Below are positions 38,551 to 50,200 of a stretch of DNA of 64,000 bases, one piece after another. A program made the position numbers and the translations under genes. The notes beneath the pieces were generated by a model. The model worked only from the letters and a program-made list of their open reading frames with translations. It did not search any database and had not been told where the DNA came from. The first letter of the stretch is position 1. Every line of letters starts with the position of its first letter. This DNA comes from Asterias amurensis (taxonomy: Eukaryota; Echinodermata; Asteroidea; Forcipulatida; Asteriidae). The stretch is taken from NCBI RefSeq assembly GCF_032118995.1, contig NC_092665.1:10892512-10956511 (forward strand), read 5' to 3'.

Positions 38551-39744
38551 GCCAAACCTTCCTTTAATATTGTACTGCAACCATTTTGTAAAACTTAGCA
38601 GTAAACAAGTTCAAAGGCATGCAGCCATGCGGAAACAGTCTGTAAAGGTCATAGAGCTATATATATAGCTCTATGGTAAAGGTACTACTCTGAGCTCTGA
38701 GCTTGAACAGATCAAGTCTGCAAAATTCAGCATACAATACGCTGTTTAACAATGTAGTTTAAAACCTATGATAGTCGCCAATACCAACACAACTAAAATA
38801 AACTTCCTGTGTTATATTTTGTTTCTTTTAGGAGTTTTTATTTATTTAGGAAAGATTATTGGGTAGTTATAAGTTTGCCTCAAAACATAAATCTTATATA
38901 GGTTGAGAAAGCGGAAAAGAAATAGGTCTATGGCTACATATGAATTAGCAAAATGTTTCCCAGGGTCGCTTTGCGGCCCCTTGAATTTTTTGCTTCATAC
39001 AAAACAACACCTTTTCATAAATTTTCATCCATGTTTGCCCAAATAATAACACGCTTGGAATGTAAATTTTTGGCATTGTCATGGTAATCATATTTTTGGT
39101 TCAGCGTACCAGCCTCTTCTATTGTACCTTGGATCGGCCTTGGCAATAAACCCTGAAGTTAACAACAACACATATTTTTCTTTCATCAGTCTTGTTATGT
39201 ACAAACGTTTTGACATAAATCAAAATCAATGATTCAAGATTGGGAATATAGGCAGGGAATGCACAAAAGGATTACTTTAACCCGCGATAGTTTCCCGGGG
39301 TCCTTCCGTGAGCCCTGGGGCATATCGGCTTCGCTGACGCTCAAGTTCTTTCAAAACAACACAATACTTTCAAAAACTGTCGTCCATTTTTAATTGTTGA
39401 CGCTGGCGCTTTTTCTTCATACAAAACAACACAATATGCTTTCAAAACTGTCGTCCATTTTTGCTCAATTTAACATAAAAGCACTTATAGGGAATGCAAG
39501 TTTTGCAATTTTTAGCGCTACATGATCGGTCTGCGCAGTGCGCATTGTTTGTCTGCGTAAGAATTCTTTTTAGGAAAGTTCTAGACTTGATTTGCAAGAC
39601 AGGTATTTGCTACCCAGAACCAGTAATTCCATACAATGATGTCATTGGATAAAATAATGCTGTGACTAAAAGCTTCCGTATCTGTGTTTTGATTGTTCCC
39701 GGGTAATGTATGCGCAGCCAAACACATACGTCGACTTCACAAAA
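38551..39744. other. no gene recognised, with one perfect palindrome and a short repeat
   Basis: A perfect 26-bp palindrome centred on TATATATA lies at 38650-38675. The phrase CATACAAAACAACAC recurs at about 38997 and 39420, with a related TCAAAACAACAC near 39350, which suggests a decayed local repeat. I see no exon. Confidence 0.45.
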
Positions 39745-39893
39745 CTCTTCCTAACTTAAGACTAATCTTAGGACTTTAGGACGAGTCCAAACCCTGCAAA
39801 GTCGCATGCAGACCTTAAGATTAATCCTAAGTTAGGACGAGTTACTCGCCCTAACTCGAGATAAGACGAGTACTAACTCTTTGTGAAATCGAC
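39745..39893. repeat. palindromic CTAACTTAGGA repeat
   Basis: It is made of mirrored CCTAACTTAAGACTAATC / TTAAGATTAATCCTAAGTT words and ends with ACTCTTTGTGAAATCGACG. It belongs to the same family as 16783-16925 and 55443-55625. Confidence 0.65.
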
Positions 39894-40807
39894 GGCTGGA
39901 ATTAGGCAGTCTGCATGCTGTGTCCACGTGTGTACTATACAAATATTGACTGCTTCGAGGTGATCCCCGGAGATAGTATTAACCATTGCACGAGTAAAAG
40001 CAGTCAATATTTGTTTTATAACACCCAAACATTTATAAATACTGTACTATTAGGTTACAGACCTGAATGCTACATACAATCCACGGACGACGCGAAAACA
40101 GATTGCGAAAACTTTTACTGTGCTGCATGTTGTGTCATATAATCCGAAATGGTTACAGACCTTTAATTTATCATCCTCGTACACGCAACGGACGTCTGGG
40201 TACTGCACGCCTTGTCATAGTCTTCGGACTAGCGCACGGCAAACCGATGCACTATCACACGCCCGTCGTCTAGTAAAACTAAGACATATCATGGTGACGC
40301 GCTCTAAACCAATGAAAAGGCAGAATAGTGGTAAGGGGTGTTATAAACAGTATTGTACATGCATGTGGATGTACTTGGATGTAAAGTTGGTGTAGAATTT
40401 GACTTCGTATCACTATGTCAAATGAATGTAGGTGAAAGGTGAAGATACACGGGGCTATAGGAGGCCACTCTCTGGCGTTATTCACGAGCCTCGAAGTGTG
40501 ATCACGCGCCGGGTGATCGTAGGCTTTGCTCGGCCCCAGCGGCCAGTCTATCCCGGACCGCTGGGATGGGCTAATCGCTAGCACAGATTCTTGTTCAGGA
40601 AGTACGTCATACATACAATGCATAGAAATATGGTGCAGTGTGAGTGTGATGCATGATGGGACTGCGCATTATTAAACCAATAACAGTGCATGATACGTTT
40701 GCCCATCCCTGCGCCTTTGGTTAAAGCAAGGCACTGGGGACGAGCGAAATCGTAGGCTAGATAGACGGAGGTTATCTGCAAGAGGGCGCTATTCCAGGCA
40801 ATAAATT
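39894..40807. other. no gene recognised
   Basis: Several short open frames overlap here, but none has a recognisable domain or a supported exon structure. Confidence 0.35.
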
Positions 40808-41058
40808 GGTGCGTTCGTTTAGCTTCCCTGGGTCGACCCCGGTCTGCCCCGGTACGTTCGAATAGCTTTTTACGTCATTCCAGGGGCTCACCCGAGTAAG
40901 CCCCAGTGCCCTGATTGTGGAGTGGGTCACTTGGGGGCTGGCTCCATGTGCATGATGTCACTACGCGAGCGGTGAGTGATCGTTCGATTAGCTCTTGTTA
41001 GGGGCTCACTCGAGTGAGCAACGCGGGGTAGACCCATAGAAGATAATCGAACGCATCC
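40808..41058 (-). repeat. CGTTCGATTAGC-type repeat, reversed
   Basis: It begins GTGCGTTCGTTTAGCTTCCC and ends GATAATCGAACGCATCC, the mirror of 32456-32720. It ends about 150 bases before the NLR start codon, next to the likely core promoter. Confidence 0.7.
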
Positions 41059-41090
41059 AATGTATTGGTGGCTATCGGGTAGATAAAAGC
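41056..41090 (+). promoter_or_regulatory. possible core promoter of the NLR gene
   Basis: A palindromic CCAATGTATTGG (a CCAAT box on each strand) begins at 41057, right at the edge of the upstream repeat. A TATA-like AGATAAAAG follows at 41081-41089. This would put transcription start near 41110, some 100 bases before the ATG at 41211. No transcript data are available. Confidence 0.35.
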
Positions 41091-41210
41091 CACGATCACT
41101 GATTGGGAACCAAGTCTAAGAAAGTTCATACAACTGATTGGCTCAATTCCATTTTCAGAACATTGAGCATTGATCATTCTTCAGTGATTGCATCCCAAAG
41201 CGCCGCCAAC

Positions 41211-44200
41211 ATGTCCCAGCCATCTTTAAAACAGTGGTATGAAGACCGGAAGAGGTTAAGGGTCTTCTATGATCATTCCAGGGCAAAACCAGTAGAGAGG
41301 AAAAACAAAATCAAGAAGAGTAGACAGGCGGCTTTTAAGTCTGCATTAGCAGAGAGGACAAAGCCATCGGGACAGCATCAATACACCAAGACAAACACGT
41401 CAGATTCATCATTGGGCAAAGAACAATGCGGAGCACAAGCAAAAAGGTACCGTAGTGCATTCACTCAACAGTATCGAGAGTAGAGGGTATAGGCGTACTA
41501 TGGAGTTTTCATGAAGTTCGAAGTTCCACAATGCCCAAACACTACATTTCTAAGGGGACGATTGTGTTGAGACAAAAATATTTGTGTTATGATGGTGAAG
41601 TTCCTTGAGCAAAATGTTTTTCAGCTCAACTGCTTTACGCAAGTTTTTTCTGACTTTGATTTAAATTCAATTGTTAGTACGAACAAAATATCTTTATTGT
41701 CTACTAGCAGAAGTAATTGAGGTATTGTCATTTTTTAAGACATCAAATTCTAATTCTCATCTCTACAGAGACGAAGCCTCATCTTATAGAAGCAAAGACA
41801 CTTATCACATGATACAGATCTTTATCAAGACGCCCATCAACCCCAAAACCCTCTGTCTACGACTCGATCATAAAACAACCGTCTCTGACCTGAAAGACAC
41901 CATTCACAGGAAGTTGGCCATTCGTCCTGCATTGCAAAATCTGTACACAAACAACAAAAGGTTCAAGGTATGGTCTATACGTAATACTTGATTTATGAAC
42001 CATTCACCTTTGCATTTATCAATTTTTCTAAATGAATCAAAGTGGTTTGTTTTATCTCACTTCGGGGAGGGACAAAATGGGACCAAGAGTTGTTTTCACA
42101 AAGGTTACTAAATGGAAAAACAAATACTGGATGGTTACAACGACGGCTCGTATTATATCTTGAAATAAAATTATGAAAATAAAAGGTTGATCTGCGAAGA
42201 TATAGAACAAGAATGAAACCCGCACTGAAAACAACGAAAATAATCCAAGCAGAAATGTGAGAATTCAAGGACCATCGTTCATATAAGTTTTACAAAAGTT
42301 TCTTTCCCCCTTTATTTTCCCAGTTGTGTGACGCTTTGACTCTTCTTGATCTTGGCATTAAACCGGAGACAAACATTGATCTAACACTAGCAGAAGGTTT
42401 GCTTGGTGGCGCCCCAACACGTGAGTAGTCCATTTTCATGACGTGTCAGTCTTTGTGCTGTTTTTCTCCACACAGTCAAATGAAATTCGTCTTTGTTTAC
42501 ACCTTTTAATTGATTGATTATCAATAAAATGAAACTAAGGAACATTTAACCTAACGAAATCTCAAATTCAGTGACATTGTTTTGTTCAAGCTGCTTTTGA
42601 TTTTTCGTAATACTATTTGAAACAATTAGCCGAACGACTGGCAGGGTCATTTTGTGCTAGGAAGTTTGTGGGATTGTGCAGAGATAACATTCTAGAACCA
42701 ACGTTCATAAGATGGAAACAAATCTTTACATTTATACGAATTTCAATCCCTATTGATTTATTTTGTTTTTACAAAAATCTTACATTCTTGCATTCTTACA
42801 TGTAACAGTAAGATTGTTCATTAGTGTTTCATTCTCTAAAATGTTTTGGCCTAAAGCAGTAGACGAGACATTCCTACGGACTTTAGCGGTAAGCCTCGGC
42901 AAGGACTGGCAGCAACTCGCAGTCAAGCTTAAGTTCATACCAGCAGAGATTGGCAAGTTTGAACGCCTCGCTGAGAGCAACCCAGAAGAACAGGCTCATC
43001 AGATGTTAGTTTCTTGGTGGAGCAAGCAATCTGATAGTAAGGAAGAAGCGGGGGAATGGTTGAGAAGTGCATTGGCTCAAATAGGTCGTCCAGATTTAGC
43101 TGCAAAGATCCCAGGTTAGAATATGGTTGGATTATTTTTGTTTTTAAATATGAAACACCAAAAACCGTCTCTCTGTAGAGAAAAAGAAACCCGCGCGTAA
43201 TGTTAATTTTATTCTTACCTGAATACAATATTATTGATGACAAAAGAAGTCAGCGCATCATGGAAGTTAAGTCTGTTTTGGGTTTTTTTTTTTCTTCTTT
43301 AATTACCAAATATAAACATCAGGATAACAAATGAAAATTGACAACATAATATGAGGGACATATACTGATGTTGATAGGTAGGCCTATTGGTAAGGCGGTC
43401 TTGAAGTGGTGTATTTATTAGACACGAACTGAGCGCTGCTCTAATTAACCCTGATCTGCATTGCTGTTGTGTTAAGATATGGGAATAAGAGATTTAAATC
43501 TTGAACCCAATTTTTTTATTTTACTGAATATTTATATCACCAGTTGTTTCTATTTGTCGTATCACAATGAGCAGCTGACTTAACATTCTTATCAAAAGAA
43601 AGTCCATCATTAAAGGCAGTGGACACTATTGGTAACTACTCAAAATAGTGATTAGCATAAAACCTTACTTGGTAACGAGTATAATGGGGAGAGGTTGATA
43701 GTATAAAACGGTGTGAGAAACGGCTCCCTTTGAAGTGACGTAGTTTTCGAGAAAGAAGTAGTTTTCCACGAATTTTATTTCGAGACCTCAGAATTAGATT
43801 TCGAGGTCTCGAAATCAAGCATCTGAAAGCACACAACTTCATGTGACAAGGGTATTTTTTTCTTCCATTATTATCTCGCAACTTCGACGACCAATTGAGT
43901 TCAAATTTTCACAGGTTTGTTGTGTTATGCATATGTTGAGATACACCCAATGAGAAGACTAGTCTTTGACAATTACCAATAGTGTCCAGTGTCTTTAAGT
44001 TTCTTGTATTAAAGTGAACACTACACTAGATTTAATTAATGCAACAGACAGGACTGGTTTACAATAACATTTACAGGTTAATCTTACAAGAAAGATATGA
44101 ATTATGCCAGCAATACTTTGTGCCAAAATAAATTGCAGCATCATTTTATAAACACAACTTTAAGATACCTTTGTATGCGGTTGTCATTCTTCTTGTAGGT

Positions 44201-47200
44201 TATAAACCCACATCCCCAAGACCAGGTAACAAGAGAAAGTCATCTGAACATCGGTCTGATGCATCAGGAACTATTGAGAAGAAACTACGAGTCCCTGGGG
44301 CAGACAGAACTGGTTTGCCACAAACCTCAGGTAAACCTCCCACTCATGAATTGTGTCATCAATACGTTGAAACAAGTAAAATTGCGGCAGGCATGTTAAC
44401 TTATAATTAAAAATTATAAGATAAAACCCTTTGTGTGGTTGTAATTCTTCTTATATAGGTTATGTACCCACAGCCTCAAGAGCAGGTAGCAAGAGGCAGT
44501 CACCGGAACATCAGTCAACATCCGATGCATCAGGTATTGATGAGAAAAAGTTACGAGTCCCTGAGGCAGACAGGACTGATTTGCCACAAACCTCAGGTAA
44601 ACATTCCAATCTTGAACTATGTCAGGAATACGTTGAAACAAGTAAAGTTGCGGCAGGTATTTTAATTTACTTATAAGATAAAACCCTTTGTGTGGTTGTC
44701 ATTCATCTTGTAGGTTATGTACCCACATCCCCAAGAGCAGGTAGCAAGAGGCAGTCACCGGAACATCAGTCAACATCCGATGTATCAGGCATTAATGAGA
44801 TGTTAGGAGTCGTAGCTGAGAATATTGGAAAAGATTGGAAGCAACTCGGCACTTCTTTAGGCATTAAAGCTGCACAGATTGACACATATTCAATTGACGA
44901 TCCAAATGCCGTCAGAGAGCAGATCTATCAAATGCTGCGTGATTGGGTCAGGAGACAAACAAGCCGAAAGGAGGCTGAAGACGGGTTGATAGAGACGCTT
45001 GTCAAACTCGCCCGTGCTGACATTGTCCAAAAGTTACCAGGTAAGTAAAATCACACCTTGTTGCTCCTGTTTGTCTCCGGGGAACATAGTGTCGTTGCCC
45101 CTTGGCTTAACTTTACTAGTGAGAATTGTCAGCGACATCTTTCCTTCGATTCGAATTTAGTAAGCAAAACTTTATCGAATAAAATGCAGACCAGGTATAT
45201 TATTTTATTGATAGGATTGAATAAAACGACAGTTCTGGTTGCTTGTCTCCGTTAAGGTTGTGCAAACACATCCCAAGGAGCAAGTAAGATAGACGAAGTT
45301 CACTGCAAGCAACTAAAGGAACACCAGTCAATAACCGATGCATCAGGTATTGGTGAGAAGAAGTTAGGAGACCTCGCAGAGCACATTGGAAAAGATTGGA
45401 AGCGACTCGGCAATTATTTGGGTATTAAAGCTGCAAAGATTGACACATACCAACTCGATTATCCAAATGACCTCAATCAACAAGTCTTTCGGATGCTACT
45501 GGATTGGTTTAGAGGGCAACCAAACCAAGAGGCGGCTGAAGACGGACTGAAGAAAGCGCTTAAAGAAATCGGCCGTACTGACATTGTCAGAATATTAGGT
45601 ATGCATTATTTTAACAACCAGTTAAGTTTCCCTTTTGGTTTATTACTTAAAAGTTGATATAAAAAGTCCCATTCCCTTAAGGTGATCCCTCTGTTGGCGG
45701 AACGCAGATTGCACACAAAAATCCCCGGCTTCGTGGCTTCTGACTTGCACGTCCCCTGAACAAAGAGATTAACAAAATATTTAGACCGTAGGCATTTTAA
45801 GAGCTATAGATTGTTGACTATCTGCAAGTTCCACACTAGTTAATTTTCCTTGAATAACCCAGAATTGCTAAATACTTATACAGGTGAGATGGAGCTGCCC
45901 TCCAAAGCGTTGGTTGAAACTTTGGTGATTCATTACAAGGAGACGATGAAAGTGAACACACATCCTACTGTTAAGCATTTGGCTCGTGATATGGATAAAC
46001 TTTATGTAAGTTTAGAACTTTTGCAAGAAACAAACGAACTTGATAAGCCACTCATATTGCAGTCAGGTTTAGTTAAGGGAAAACATGAAACAGATCACAC
46101 AATACACATTGACATTGAAGGCGAACACGAGACCGATAAAACCCAAACAGAGTATAAGAAAATTCCTCTCAAGTCATACAAAGACATTTTAAGCTTTGAT
46201 AAGAACAGAATCTTAATCACTGCTGAAAGTGGGTATGGTAAATCAACACTTCTAAAGAAGATAGCTTATGACTGGGCTGTTTTAAAGAGTGATACACACG
46301 TGACTCAACAAAAACAAAAGTCGCCTCTGTCAAAGTATGAGCTTGTCTTTTTGTTGGAAATAAACAAAATGGACGCAAAGTTCAACATTACGGATGAAAT
46401 ATCTTCTCAAATATTGCCTCAAAACGAATTTGGAAAGAAGAGTTTTGAAAATTATATGAAACAAAACCCAGAGAAAGTTCTCATCTTTCTTGATGGAGCA
46501 GATGAAGTCTCATTTAAGACACTACAAAATGCAAACGGAGACTTCAGTGTTAACAACGTCCTCTCGTTCAAGTCGCTTAAACGCTGTAAGGTTATCGTAA
46601 CAAGTCGTCAATCTACGGCCCTTAAATTACTTGCTTGCAATCCAGATTTCACAAGAGTAAACATACTTGGGTTCGATGACAAAAATAAGAAAGAATATAT
46701 CCGCAAATACTTCAGCAACCATGATTCCCAACACCATGATCATGTATTTTCTGAAATAAATAAGTGGGAAACACTACAAAGTTTAGGGGCGATTCCTCTG
46801 TTTCTTTGGCTGATGTGTTCGTCACTAACACAGGCCGGAAGTCAACTACCTGACAGGATTACAGAACTGCTTAATAACGCAACCAGCATAATCCGTAAGC
46901 AAAAGATGGGCAAAGATTGTACATCCAATCTCCCAGAGAAAATAACCAAAAATGAGTTTAATGAGCTGATGTTTAAACTTGGGCAAGTTGCACTTGAAAG
47001 TTTGGTGTTAAAAGGCTACGCACAAAATTCCTTCGTGGTTTCAGAGCTTGGTTCAGAGGACCTTGTCAATTTGGGATGTGAAGTCGGCTTGCTGACCCGA
47101 GTTAAATTCATGCACGGTATAGAAGAGGTCGAACGCGTCCACTTCTACCACATGATATTCATGCAGTTTTGTTGTTCTGTTTACCTTTCTGGTATGGCAG

Positions 47201-50200
47201 AGTCAAATCCTGATAAGTTCAATGAGTACATGTCGCAATTGATAGACGGCGACGTAGAAAGATATGGATACTTAATCCGTTTCTGCAGCGGGAGAAACAG
47301 AAAGGCTGCAGAATGTGTCATAGAACTGACCAAAAATCACCTTTCAGCTTACAGTAAACACACTCCTGTTGAGTGTGAGAGGTATGTATGTTTACATAGG
47401 ATAATGATGCTGGCTTTGTTTGAAGCCAAGCTTGGTTCGACTGTAAAAACCCTCGCGCTGGATGAATGGGTAAGATTCCAATATGAGTTGAAAGGAGAAG
47501 ACCTCTTAGCTGCACATTATTTCATTAAAAACCTACCGGAACGATCCAGTCTTCGCCATGTTTCAGATATATCGATAGCGTGTCAAGGAACAACCGACTT
47601 AACTCTGCTAGAACAAATAATGGCTAGCACCAGGTGTGATTTATCATTACAAGTAGTTGGAGTCAATATGAACGACAAGATTCATCAACTCAAAAGCATT
47701 TCTGCATTTGTAACATCACTCACGTTAAAAGATTGTCAGTTAAGCAGTGTCTCTGTTCCTCAACTTTTCAAGTTATTTCAATCAACTACCAAAGTGAAGA
47801 AAGTGTGCTTGGTGGGAAACGACTTGCACGGTTTAAAATCAGACCACATACCTCACATTTCGTCCTTAGAGGTCTTGTTGTTGGATAGATGTAAGCTTAC
47901 GAATGGTGACATTGGGCCAGTTTTGTCCATTGTGGCTGTTGCAGGTAGTGTAACGACACTTGCTCTAAAGGATAACGATCTCCATGGTATTAAGGGGGAC
48001 CAGATAGTAGCTGTTTCTTCCTTGAAGGAAGTGCATCTATACGCGTGTGGTATACAAAGTGATGATATTGGGTCAGTTTTCTCCATCATGGCTGCTGCAG
48101 GTAGTGTAACGACACTTGCTCTAAAGGATAACGATCTCCATGGTAATAAGGGGGACCAGATAGTAGCTGTTTCTTCCTTGAAGGAAGTGCATCTATACGC
48201 GTGTGGTATACAAAGTGATGATATTGGGTCAGTTTTCTCCATCATGGCTGCTGCAGGTAGTGTAACGAAACTTGCTCTAAAGGATAACGATCTCCATGGT
48301 ATTAAGGGGGACCAGATAGTAGCTGTTTCTTCCTTGAAGGAAGTGCATCTATACGCGTGTGGTATACAAAGTGATGATATTGGGTCAGTTTTCTCCATCG
48401 TGGCTGCTGCAGGTAGTGTAACGACACTTGTTCTAAAGGATAACGATCTCCATGGTAATAAGGGGGACCAGATAACTCCAGTTTCCTCCTTGAAGGAATT
48501 GCATCTATACGCGTCCGGTATTCAGAGTGATGATATTGGGTCAGTTTTCTCCATCGTGGCTGCTGCAGGTAGTGTAACGACACTTGTTCTAAAGGATAAC
48601 GATCTCCATGGTATTAAGGGGGACCAGATAAGTCCTGTTTCTTCCTTGAAGGAATTGCATCTATACGCGTGTGGTATACAGAGTGATGATATTGGGTCAG
48701 TTTTCTCCATCGTGGCTGCTGCAGGTAGTGTAACGACACTTGTTCTAGATGATAACGATCTCCATGGTATTAAGGGGGACCAGATAACTCCTGTTTCTTC
48801 CTTGAAGGAATTGCATCTATACGCGTGTGGTATACAGAGTGATGATATTGGGTCAGTTTTCTCCATCGTGGCTGCTGCAGGTAGTGTAACGACACTTGTT
48901 CTAGATGATAACGATCTCCATGGTATTAAGGGGGACCAGATAACTCCTGTTTCTTCCTTGAAGGAATTGCATCTATACGCGTGTGGTATACAGAGTGATG
49001 ATATTGGGTCAGTTTTCTCCATCGTGGCTGCTGCAGGTAGTGTAACGACACTTGTTCTAGATGATAACGATCTCCATGGTATTAAGGGGGACCAGATAAC
49101 TCCTGTTTCTTCCTTGAAGGAAGTGCATCTATACGCGTGTGGTATACAAAGTGATGATATTGGGTCAGTTTTCTCCATCGTGGCTGCTGCAGGTAGTGTA
49201 ACGAAACTTGTTCTAAAGGATAACGATCTCCATGGTAATAAGGGGGACCAGATAACTCCAGTTTCCTCCTTGAAGGAATTGCATCTATACGCGTCCGGTA
49301 TTCAGAGTGATGATATTGGGTCAATTTTTTCCATCGTGGCTGCTGCAGGTAGTGTAACGAAACTTGTTCTAGAGGATAACTATCTCCATGGTATTAAGGG
49401 GGACCAGATAACTCCTGTTTCTTCCTTGAAGGAAGTGCATCTATACGCGTGTGGTATACATAGTGATGATATTGGGTCAGTTTTCTCCATCGTGGCTGCT
49501 GCAGGTAGTGTAACGAAACTTGTTCTAAAGGATAACGATCTCCATGGTAATAAGGGGGACCAGATAACTCCAGTTTCCTCCTTGAAGGAATTGCATCTAT
49601 ACGCGTCCGGTATTCAGAGTGATGATATTGGGTCAATTTTTTCCATCGTGGCTGCTGCAGGTAGTGTAACGAAACTTGTTCTAGAGGATAACTATCTCCA
49701 TGGTATTAAGGGGGACCAGATAACTCCTGTTTCTTCATTGAAGGAATTGAATATTTTCTCGTGTGGTATACAGAGTGATGATATTGGGTCAGTTTTCTCC
49801 ATCGTGGCTGCTGCAGGTAGTGTAACGACACTTGTTCTAGATGATAACGATCTCCATGGTATTAAGGGGGACCAGATAACTCCTGTTTCTTCCTTGAAGG
49901 AATTGCATCTATACGCGTGTGGTATACAGAGTGATGATATTGGGTCAGTTTTCTCCATCGTGGCTGCTGCAGGTAGTGTAACGACACTTGTTCTAAAGGA
50001 TAACGATCTCCATGGTATTAAGGGGGACCAGATAAGTCCTGTTTCTTCCTTGAAGGAATTGCATCTATACGCGTGTGGTATACAGAGTGATGATATTGGG
50101 TCAGTTTTCTCCATCGTGGCTGCTGCAGGTAGTGTAACGACACTTGTTCTAGATGATAACGATCTCCATGGTATTAAGGGGGACCAGATAACTCCTGTTT

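Noticed and set aside
40120-41100. Overlapping short frames upstream of the NLR as a separate gene
   Set aside because: They have no domain, no shared codon pattern and no splice partners. Translation of the NLR is better explained by the ATG at 41211 in its strong context.
45690-45760. Possible extra NLR exon starting GTGATCCCTCTG
   Set aside because: The frame reaches a stop after about 20 codons and no donor site fits the phase.
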